A stretch of DNA of 64,000 nucleotides, taken from Acidobacteriota bacterium. Lineage in GTDB: Bacteria > Acidobacteriota > Vicinamibacteria > Vicinamibacterales > Fen-181. A program made the translations under genes and the position numbers. Under the pieces are notes generated by a model. That model was not told where the DNA came from and did not search any database. It saw nothing but the letters and a program-made list of their open reading frames with translations. The stretch is from contig PMZR01000132.1 in NCBI GenBank assembly GCA_003170135.1, positions 31,807-95,806 of the forward strand, read 5' to 3'. Each line of letters opens with the position of its first letter. Positions within the stretch are counted from its first letter, which is position 1. Positions 57,493-64,000 of this stretch are shown piece by piece.

Positions 57493-58233
57493 CTACTTCG
57501 GCGACTTCTTCCCGTGTCGCGCCGGGCGACCTGCGGAATGGGACGCGGGACGCGAGCGCTGCAACCCGTGATGCGATGGGCCGGAGGAGCGCGCCGTGAA
57601 CGTCTCGCGCGAGCCGTTGCGGCCGAACGCGCCGCGCGAGGGCGAAGTGCGCGGCCGGGACGACGATCCCATGCCGCCGCCGCGCGCATTCGAACCGTAC
57701 TTCCCGGGCTGCCGCACCGTGAACTGCGGAACCGGACGCTGCACCGGGCCTTCGGGCCGCGGCAGCGTCGCGCGGATGAGGCGCCGGTGAACCGGACCTT
57801 CGCCGTCCCCCGCCTCGTCGACCTGCCCTTCCGCCTCGTCTTCCTCGCCTGCTCCGGCACCGGCGCTCCCGTTGCCGTCCGCCTTGGCCGTCATGCCGCC
57901 GACCGGCCCTGCCGCGTCGGATGCGGGCGCCGCCTGCGTCGACGGGACGACCGGGTCGGCGACGTCCTCGCCTGGAACCGGTTCCGCAGACCGCGCAGCT
58001 TCCGGTTGCGCCGAGGCGAGCACCTGCTTGTAGAGCGCCGCGGGCGCGTCCTTCTTCCGGCGGAGGGAGGGCACCTTGGCCTGCTTGTACTCGTGCTCGG
58101 CGTCGCAGGTGGTGCACCGGGTCTGTTTGATGTCCGGCCCGACCATGGCCACGACCGCATGGTTCGTGATGCGGCGTTCGCGCGGACAGTAGTCGTCCAG
58201 AATGTCACCAAGCCGAGGCTGGCGATGCTGCAT
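57493..58233 (-). CDS. Zinc-ribbon protein with long disordered tail
   Basis: The 246-residue protein has an ordered N-terminal about 70 residues (QPRLGDILDDYCPRERRITNHAVVAMVG...QTRCTTCDAEHEYKQAK). These carry CxxC and an upstream Cys, suggesting a small zinc site, with many basic residues. The remaining two thirds are Ala/Gly/Pro/Arg-rich and low complexity. Binding to nucleic acid is plausible but not shown. ATG 58233 is preceded by GGGGA; GTG 58248 is an alternative. Function is unknown. Confidence 0.6.
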   Translation of the reverse strand: MQHRQPRLGDILDDYCPRERRITNHAVVAMVGPDIKQTRCTTCDAEHEYKQAKVPSLRRKKDAPAALYKQVLASAQPEAARSAEPVPGEDVADPVVPSTQAAPASDAAGPVGGMTAKADGNGSAGAGAGEEDEAEGQVDEAGDGEGPVHRRLIRATLPRPEGPVQRPVPQFTVRQPGKYGSNARGGGMGSSSRPRTSPSRGAFGRNGSRETFTARSSGPSHHGLQRSRPASHSAGRPARHGKKSPK

Positions 58234-58359
58234 GAAGAGTCCCCACAAGAGTTTTAGTGCTTGGGCGGGAAAAGGAGATTACGCGTAGGACGCCAGATTG
58301 TAGCAGAGCCATTTCTCCTGAAGCAACAGCTTCCCTCCAAACGCGCCCGGCGTCTCGCG

Positions 58360-59387
58360 TCATCGCCGCCCCACGGATGAGCTCCCCGCCACAACCGATT
58401 CCAGCCAGGCGCGCGTCTCATCGAGCGCCTGTCGGACCGCATCAGGGTTGGTCGATTGCGGCGTACGGCGAGCCGCAACCGATCGTGCGGGCGCGACGAG
58501 CGCCAGTACGTCAGCCTCGAACAGACCGCTGAACCGGCGCCACTCGGCGAGCGCGAGCGACGAAAAGTCCCGCTGCTCGGCCAGCAATTGGCGCACCATT
58601 TTGCCGACCAGTTCGTGCGCGGTCCGAAACGCCAGCCCCCGCGCCACCAGGTAATCGACGACGTCGGTTGCCAGCAGGAAACCGCCAGCCGCGCGCGTGC
58701 CCGCGTCCCGGTTCAGACCGAGACCCTCGCACAGGCATTGAGGAACGCGGCGACGAAATCGCGATCGGCCGACGCGTCGATGCTGTTCCGGACGACCGCT
58801 GAAAACCCCAGCCGGGCGGTGAGCGCTTCGACGTCGATTGCATAGTTGGTACCGGCGACGGCGCCGGAGCCAAGCGGGAGCGCGTCCGCCTCGCGGCGCG
58901 CATCCTCGAACCGCCGGTGATCGCGCCGCGGCGCCGCCACGTGCGCGAGCAGGAAGTGCGCCGCCTGGTCCGCCAGCGCGCCGACCAACGCGAGGATCCC
59001 GGCCTGGAGGGCAGGAATGCGGCGACGCAGGTAGAGCCGCAGATCGAGCGACACCTGCTCGTTGCGCGACCGGCCCGTGTGCAGTTTCTTGCCCACCTCG
59101 CCGATGCGCGAGACGAGCTGGCGTTCGACGAAGGTGTGGACGTCCTCGTCGGGACCGTCCACCAGGCGCGGATCCGCCCTCGCGTCGGCCAAAAGCCCGT
59201 CAAGCGCCGCGACGATGGCTGCCCCCTCGTCCGGCGTCAACGCGCAGGCGGCGGCGAGCGCCTCCGCCCACGCGATGCTCCCGGTCACATCGTCTTCGAA
59301 CAGGCGACGGTCGAAGGGAAACGACCGGCCGAACTCGAACGTGGCCGCATCCGGTTCGGCGTCGAAGCGCCCGGCCCAGAGAGTCAT
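58360..59387 (-). pseudogene. argH: Argininosuccinate lyase with internal deletions and frameshift
   Basis: From ATG 59387 the frame encodes a good ArgH N-terminus (MTLWAGRFDAEPD, DVHTFVERQL, GKKLHTGRSRNEQVSLDLRLYL). About 20 residues around the conserved THLRRAQPV-like segment are missing. After LGFSAVVRNSIDASADRDFVAAFLNACA the sequence jumps, out of frame, to a C-terminal part (LATDVVDYLVARGLAFRTAHELVGKMVRQLL). About 150 residues with the GSSxMPQKKNPD signature are absent. The product cannot cleave argininosuccinate. It lies 48 nt after argG. Confidence 0.82.
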
Positions 59388-59435
59388 AGGAGCAGGCTAG
59401 AGGCGTTCAGCCGCCAGGCGTCGCGCGCGATTGCG

Positions 59436-60662
59436 TCAGACGTGGACGGCGGTCCGCTCGCCGGCGTGCCCGGCACGCGGCGATCGACGGGCCGCGATCT
59501 CGACGGGCAGGCCCCAGATCTTGATGAAGCCTTCCGCAGCCGAGTGATCGAACTGGTCGCCGGCGTCGTAGGTGGCGAGCGCCTGATCGTAGAGCGCGCA
59601 AGGCGACCTGCGGCCCACCACGAGGAGGTTGCCTTTGAAGAGCTTTACGCGCACGGTGCCCGTCACGCGGGCCTGGACGCTGGCGACGAAGGCGTCGATC
59701 GCTTCGCGGGTAGGGGTGAACCAGAGACCATTGTAGACCAGATCGGCGTACCGGACGGCGAGATCGTGCTTCAGGCGGTGCAGGTCGCGCGTCACGACCA
59801 GGCCTTCGAGCTCCCGGTGCGCGGCGTGGAGCGTGACCGCGGCGGGCGCCTCGTAGAGCTCGCGCGACTTGATGCCCACCAGCCGGTTCTCGACGACATC
59901 GATACGGCCGACGCCGTGCGCGCCGGCAATCGTGCCGACGCGCTGGATCAGCTCGGTGAGCGGCATCGGCACGCCGTTGACCGCGACGGCACGCCGGCCT
60001 CGAAGGTGAGTTCGAGGTAAGCGGCCGTGTCCGGTGCGGCAGCCGGGGACTTGGTCAGCGTGAAGATGTCTTCGGGCGGCTCGATCCACGGATCCTCGAG
60101 CACGCCGCACTCGATGGATCGGCCCCAGAGATTCGCGTCCGTGCTGTAGGGACTCTCGACGGTGGCGGGCACCCCGATGCCGCGTGCCCGGGCGTACTCG
60201 ATCTCATCGGCGCGCGTCATGCCCCAGAGTCGCGCGGGCGCAATCACCGCGAGGCCCGGGTCGAGCGCGCGGACGCCGACGTCGAGCCGCACCTGGTCGT
60301 TGCCCTTGCCCGTGCACCCGTGGGCAATCGCCGTGGCCCCCTCCTGCCGGGCGATCTCGACGAGCTTGCGGGCAATCAGGGGCCGGCCCAGCGCGGTGGC
60401 CAGCGGGTACTGATCCTCGTAGAGCGCGTGCGCCTGCAGGGCGGGCAGGATGTAGTCGCGCGCGAACTCCTCCTGCACGTCCAGCACGTGGACAGGAGAC
60501 GGCGCCGGTCAGCAGCGCGCGTTCGCGAATGGCGTCGAGTTCCCGGCCCTGGCCGAGATCGAGTGTGACGGCGACGATCTCCGCGTCGTACCGCTCGGCC
60601 AGCCACGGGATGGCGACCGAGGTGTCGAGACCGCCCGAGTAGGCGAGGACGATGCGCTGCAT
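59436..60662 (-). pseudogene. argG: Argininosuccinate synthase with two compensating frameshifts
   Basis: ATG 60662 begins a normal ArgG ([20 protein letters not shown]-loop). One extra base near 60500 shifts the frame. A central segment ([31 protein letters not shown] to [10 protein letters not shown]) is read in another frame, and a missing base near 59995 restores the original frame to the end (TGTVRVKLFKGNLLVVGRRSP). Total length is 1227 nt, as expected for an intact gene. Errors in the sequence or recent inactivation are both possible. argR is upstream on the same strand. Confidence 0.85.
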
Positions 60663-60669
60663 GTGTGTT

Positions 60670-60740
60670 TGTCTCCTCTCTGCAACCCGGGCCTGTGGCG
60701 GCAGGCGCCGGCGGCCGCCGGCCCCGCCAGAGGAGACGGA
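60670..60740 (-). promoter_or_regulatory. argG leader hairpin pairing the Shine-Dalgarno sequence
   Basis: On the minus strand GTCTCCTCT at 60731-60739 pairs exactly with AGAGGAGAC at about 60671-60679, which contains the argG Shine-Dalgarno sequence. The roughly 50-nt loop is very GC-rich. The fold would hide the ribosome-binding site. Confidence 0.5.
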
Positions 60741-60749
60741 CGGCGCACG

Positions 60750-61202
60750 CTATCCGGTGGCGAGACGCTCGAGCCGCTTGACGAGCGCGTCCGCGTGGCG
60801 CGCGCTGCGGACGACCACGAGCACGGTGTCGTCGCCGGCAATCGTGCCGGCCACTTCGGGCAGCCCGGCGCGGTCGATGGCGAGGGCGACGGGCTGAGCC
60901 TGGCCGGCGCCGGTGCGCACGAGCACGAGCTGGTCGACGCGATCGACGCGCGTCAGGTACTGGCCGACGACGCGCTCGAAGGTGGCGACGGCGACCTCGG
61001 GGTTGGCCGGCTCCTGCTGCGCGCGCTGGTAGGCGCCGTCGGCGGCGCGCTTGACGAGCCCCAGCTCCTTGATGTCGCGCGACAGGGTCGCCTGCGTCGC
61101 CCGGAACCCGAGGGCACGCAGCCGCCGCTGCAGCATCTGCTGGTTGCGGAACGGCCCCTCGTCGACGAGGGCGAGAATGGCGGCCTGTCGCTGGGCTTTC
61201 AT
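60750..61202 (-). CDS. argR: Arginine repressor
   Basis: The 150-residue regulator has the winged-helix DNA-binding domain (KAQRQAAILALVDEGPFRNQQMLQRRLRALGFRATQATLSRDIKELGLVK) and the C-terminal oligomerisation/arginine-binding domain (AGTIAGDDTVLVVVRSARHADALVKRL, with the Gly-Asp-Asp motif). It represses arginine synthesis genes with arginine as co-repressor. It is intact, unlike argG and argH downstream. ATG 61202 overlaps a sequence resembling an ARG box; TATAAT lies 21 nt upstream. Confidence 0.93.
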   Translation of the reverse strand: MKAQRQAAILALVDEGPFRNQQMLQRRLRALGFRATQATLSRDIKELGLVKRAADGAYQRAQQEPANPEVAVATFERVVGQYLTRVDRVDQLVLVRTGAGQAQPVALAIDRAGLPEVAGTIAGDDTVLVVVRSARHADALVKRLERLATG

Positions 61203-61229
61203 AATTATGCAGTACGCAGAAAGATTATA
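61198..61229 (-). promoter_or_regulatory. argR promoter and putative ARG box
   Basis: TATAAT (61224-61229, minus strand) is followed by TGCATAATTATGAA (61198-61211), which matches 11 of 14 bases of the ARG-box core TGAATAATTATTCA and spans the start codon. Confidence 0.5.
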
Positions 61230-61250
61230 CAAGACGGTGGACTGCCCCGC

Positions 61251-62561
61251 TCACCGGCGGCGCCGCGCCTTCAGCAGCACGTTCACCTCGTCCGGCCGCG
61301 CGTTCACGTACTCGAGCCGAATGCGGCCGTCCTCCTGCCGGGTGACGACGGCCGGCATCGACGACCCGGTCAGGTACCAGCCCGCCGGCAGCACGACCGC
61401 GTTGAACGCCCGGCCGAGGCTCCGGTCCCACACCAGGTCCGGGCCGACGAGCCCGTAGCGGCCGGGATCGGTGTAGGTCTCCTCGATGCGCAGCCGCACC
61501 GACTGCCCCTTCTTCACCGGCCCGAAGCGAACGACCACGACCGCGGTCGCGGGCCGGATCGGCTCGCCGATGTCGAGCCCGGCACGCGTGATGGCGCTGC
61601 CAATGAGCGTCTCGACCTTCAGCGCTTCACCCGTGTCGAGCACGCGGGCGGACGGGTTCGACACCGTGCTGCCGGCGCGCACGACGTTCAGGTAGCGGTC
61701 GACGCCCGCCTCGGACTCCGTGTAGTCGTGATACAGGCTGAAGGCATGCGTCTCGGGGGCGAGCAGGTTGTAGACGATCGCCCGATCCTCGTGCGCGCGC
61801 TCGGTCAACCGCTCGGCCTCCGCAGGCGCGGCGGCCGCGGGCGCCGGCGGCGTGCGCGGCGCGGCCACTGCCGGCACACGCGCGCGCTTTGATGCGCCGG
61901 CCGGCGGCGTCAGGACGCCAGCGTCTTTGGCCAACGCCCGCGCCTTCACGACGAGCGGAACCTCGCCGGGCCCCGCGTTGATGAAGCTCACGCTGATGCG
62001 CCCGTCGGGCTCGGTCAGGACCTGCGACGGGTAGTTGCACGCGACCAGCTCGAAGCCCGCGGGCAATACCACCGCGTTTCGCTTGATGCCCAACGGCCGC
62101 GAGAACACGATCGCGTCGCCCTCGCGAAAGTAACTCTTCGCGTCCTTGTAGGTCTTGTCGATGCGCAGCCGCACCCCGCCGCCGCCTGACGGCACCGCGC
62201 GCGGCAGGTGCACCTGGATATAGCCGGTGTCGGTCTCCGCACCGGTCAACCCCGCCGCCAGCGCCTCACTGCCCGGGATGACTTCGAATTTCAGCCGCTC
62301 GCCGGTCATCCGGTCGTAGACCGCTTCGTCGCTCGCCTCGCTGCCCTTGCGGATGACGTTGAAGAAGACCGTGGCCCCGGGCGTCGTCGCGGTCACCTCG
62401 TAGACGATGCGGAACTGCGCGGTGTCGGGCGCGAGCAGTTCGTAGCGCGTGTAGTCGTCGGATTGCGTCTGACGGCCCGTGCCTTGCGCGGAGGCGCCGG
62501 TGGCGAGCCCCATCGCGATGGCACAGGCAACGAACCGGAAGGCAAGTGACATACATCTCAT
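61251..62561 (-). CDS. Secreted protein with two tandem homologous domains, function unknown
   Basis: The 436-residue protein has a signal peptide (about 1-25) and two copies of a roughly 170-residue beta-rich domain joined by a Pro/Ala linker (about 225-260). Matching landmarks are YELLAPDTAQFRIVYEVT and YNLLAPETHAFSLYHDYT, FFNVIRKGS and YLNVVRAGS, and RNAVVLPAGFELVACNYPSQV and FNAVVLPAGWYLTGSSMPAVV. It probably arose by internal duplication. No catalytic motif is seen and no family is recognised. ATG 62561 starts the signal peptide. Confidence 0.72.
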   Translation of the reverse strand: MRCMSLAFRFVACAIAMGLATGASAQGTGRQTQSDDYTRYELLAPDTAQFRIVYEVTATTPGATVFFNVIRKGSEASDEAVYDRMTGERLKFEVIPGSEALAAGLTGAETDTGYIQVHLPRAVPSGGGGVRLRIDKTYKDAKSYFREGDAIVFSRPLGIKRNAVVLPAGFELVACNYPSQVLTEPDGRISVSFINAGPGEVPLVVKARALAKDAGVLTPPAGASKRARVPAVAAPRTPPAPAAAAPAEAERLTERAHEDRAIVYNLLAPETHAFSLYHDYTESEAGVDRYLNVVRAGSTVSNPSARVLDTGEALKVETLIGSAITRAGLDIGEPIRPATAVVVVRFGPVKKGQSVRLRIEETYTDPGRYGLVGPDLVWDRSLGRAFNAVVLPAGWYLTGSSMPAVVTRQEDGRIRLEYVNARPDEVNVLLKARRRR

Positions 62562-62665
62562 CCGCAGGTGACGCCGGTTGACTCGCGCGTCCGAAATCCG
62601 TCGTCGATTCTAGCAATCCCGCGCGCCTGCGCAAACTGGCAAGATGTGCGGGCACCTCCGCCGCG

Positions 62666-62741
62666 CACAGATCCAATCCGTGAGAATCGGCGTGATCTGC
62701 GGCCCGGTCCCCTATTCTGCGTGCATCTGCGGCCACAGATC
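62666..62741. repeat. ATCTGCGG-type repeat cluster
   Basis: GAATCGGCGTGATCTGCGG at about 62684-62702, with degenerate copies before (AGATCCAATCCGTGA) and after (GTGCATCTGCGGCCACAGATC), belongs to the repeat class at 41953-42043. Confidence 0.75.
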
Positions 62742-63291
62742 ACCTGGCGCGGGTCCACGTGACGGGCTCGCGAAACGCATCCGCGGTCTTGAGGTGCGCG
62801 AGCAGCCATGCGCGAAGCGCCGCGGTCGGCGACGTCAGCAGCAGGTTCTGGCGGCTGTCCAGCGCAATCTCGAGCTTCGTCAGCGTCTTCGCCCGCGCCG
62901 CCGCCACGAACCAGTCGTAGTCGAGCGGCGCGAGGATGAGCGTGTCGCCCTCGTGCTGCAGCCGGCAGACGCCGTGTACGGGAAGCATCAGCGGGCCCGC
63001 CTCGAGGCCGTGCGCGGGCGTGAGATCGAGAAACCGCGCGTCGCCGATCGTCGTCAGGTAGGCGACCAGCACGTACGACGTGTTGCGCGCGGTGTACGTG
63101 AGGCGATACGACTTCCACTCGCCGCGCTCCACGACGACGGTGGCACCTTGCTCCGGTCCCTGCCACGTCCCCGTGAGCGTCTCGTCCACGTCGAGCGACC
63201 CATCGTCGTAGACCGGCTGCAGCGTGAGGACGAGGCACCCCGACGAGAGCGCGGCGAGCGCAAGAAGACAGGCGAGGCTCAGGACGCGCAT
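62740..63291 (-). CDS. Lipoprotein of unknown function
   Basis: The 183-residue protein has a lipoprotein signal ending in the lipobox LSSGC (Cys19). The mature part begins with a DGSLDVDETLTGTW segment typical of small lipocalin-like beta-barrels (Trp-containing strand, then alternating strands). A calycin-like lipoprotein is a possible reading. No specific family is certain. It lies 21 nt after the DGQHR gene stop on the same strand and may be cotranscribed. Confidence 0.6.
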   Translation of the reverse strand: MRVLSLACLLALAALSSGCLVLTLQPVYDDGSLDVDETLTGTWQGPEQGATVVVERGEWKSYRLTYTARNTSYVLVAYLTTIGDARFLDLTPAHGLEAGPLMLPVHGVCRLQHEGDTLILAPLDYDWFVAAARAKTLTKLEIALDSRQNLLLTSPTAALRAWLLAHLKTADAFREPVTWTRAR

Positions 63292-63312
63292 CTGGTGTCG
63301 TCGTCCATCCGG

Positions 63313-64000
63313 TCACATCGCGGCGGCGCCCTCCGGATACTGGAGCGCGAGCCGCAGCTCCTTGGCAAGCGATTCGACCGAGGTGCCCGCCCGGTTCCAC
63401 ATGGCGTCGGTCTCGAACCGCAGGTCGCCGATGCGCCGGCCCCAGGGCGCGATGACGCGGGCAATGGCGCGGTGGTCGGTCCGGTCCGCGTGCTCCTGGT
63501 CGAGGCGGCGTACGACGTCGGGCGCGACGCGGATGAACGCGCGCAACGCGGTCGCCGTCTTGATGGAGTACTTCCGTCCGTTCCACGCCGCGTTGAACAG
63601 CTGCGCCACCTGCTTGAAGTAGTTCAGGAAGAACCCGCGGGCTTCTTCCTTGAAGTCCTCCGCCTTGCGCGGACCGCCGAAGGCGTCGGAGGCGAACAGC
63701 CGCTTGAGCTCCTGCGCCAGCGGCGCCTGCGCCACGTGGCCGTGCCCCACGCCGAGCAGCTTGATATCGCCCGCGAGCGGCGAGTCCTCGCGATCGTTCA
63801 GTGTCCGCACGACGTCGTGGGCCGTCGCCAGGTTCTCGTCGCGATACAACTGGCGGCCCGACAGCGTGACCAGGTGGGACGCGTTCAGGCGCGTGTGCTT
63901 CGCGTTGATCGTCACGAACATCTGGACGATGTGATCCTCGGGCAGATCGTCGAAGATGATCGCCGGCACCGAGAAGTGCTCTTCGCCGAACTGCTCGATG
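63313..64000 (-). CDS. DGQHR-domain protein (DndB-related), truncated by the window edge
   Basis: Only the last about 228 codons lie in the window; the 5' end is beyond 64000. IEQFGEEHFSVPAIIFDDLPEDHIVQMFVTINAKHTRLNASHLV matches the conserved part of DGQHR-domain proteins, a family containing DndB of the DNA phosphorothioation system. The DGQHR motif itself should lie upstream, outside the window. The C-terminal part is a helical extension. Whether dnd or other defence genes are adjacent cannot be seen. Confidence 0.65.
   Translation of the reverse strand, partial: IEQFGEEHFSVPAIIFDDLPEDHIVQMFVTINAKHTRLNASHLVTLSGRQLYRDENLATAHDVVRTLNDREDSPLAGDIKLLGVGHGHVAQAPLAQELKRLFASDAFGGPRKAEDFKEEARGFFLNYFKQVAQLFNAAWNGRKYSIKTATALRAFIRVAPDVVRRLDQEHADRTDHRAIARVIAPWGRRIGDLRFETDAMWNRAGTSVESLAKELRLALQYPEGAAAM

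Overview
The window reads as chromosomal DNA of a very GC-rich, Gram-negative-type free-living bacterium. An Acidobacteriota member, perhaps of the Vicinamibacteria, is the best inference. The reasons are a duplicated orphan MacB/FtsX-like permease of the acidobacterial type, a TonB receptor carrying an N-terminal carboxypeptidase-regulatory-like domain, many secreted proteins, outer-membrane transport functions, and coding GC far above average. No prophage, insertion sequence or CRISPR array is visible. The placement is inferred from gene families, not from a marker gene.

Layout. 0.2-9.5 kb: a secreted CocE-type hydrolase, a membrane-anchored sulfite-oxidase-like molybdoprotein, a decayed nitrilase, a zinc-ribbon protein, an SRPBCC/ArsR pair with tandem operators, a NudC-type Nudix hydrolase, an AsmA-like/GT51 transglycosylase fusion and a small HTH regulator. 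9.6-16.2 kb: tRNA-Arg(ACG), a NagZ-type GH3 enzyme, molybdenum cofactor genes (mogA/moaB, moeA), Fe/Mn superoxide dismutase, quinolinate synthase coupled to a YjbQ-family protein. 16.3-22.6 kb: a cobalamin riboswitch and a corrinoid uptake operon (TonB receptor, ATPase, permease, binding protein) followed by a secreted DinB-like protein. 22.8-25.2 kb: the ABC permease. 25.3-31.4 kb, minus strand: a complete ISC iron-sulfur operon in the order iscR-iscS-iscU-iscA-hscB-hscA-fdx-iscX with an IscR-like operator. 31.6-34.5 kb, minus strand: a cysteine synthase, a JAMM peptidase and a ubiquitin-like/E1/rhodanese fusion, resembling the mycobacterial CysM-Mec-CysO sulfur-carrier route. 34.6-46.9 kb: mixed metabolism (SIMPL protein, FGE-like protein, aminotransferase, homoserine dehydrogenase, CoA transferase, GxxExxY protein, methyltransferases, a PilT-like ATPase, ubiE/menG, gph, queD/queC). 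46.9-57.4 kb: a secreted M20 amidohydrolase, a DUF4097 lipoprotein, nagA coupled to a DUF5615 protein, a sigma-54 activator followed by a sigma-54-promoter-driven HD-GYP/GGDEF protein, a flavin reductase and fabI. 57.5-64 kb: a zinc-ribbon protein, damaged argH and argG, intact argR, a secreted protein with an internal duplication, a lipoprotein and the 3' part of a DGQHR-domain gene.

The most unusual property is non-coding. About twenty short intergenic blocks are built from tandem, slightly degenerate units of exactly 7 nt. Each locus uses its own unit, many blocks carry inverted copies able to fold into long hairpins, and several run directly into stop codons. A second, longer unit containing ATCTGCGG or its relatives clusters around a GxxExxY nuclease-like gene. 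Short palindromes are also inserted in frame in genes (TonB receptor, its ATPase, HscA). Several genes show a -10 box ending 6-7 nt before the start codon, suggesting leaderless mRNAs.
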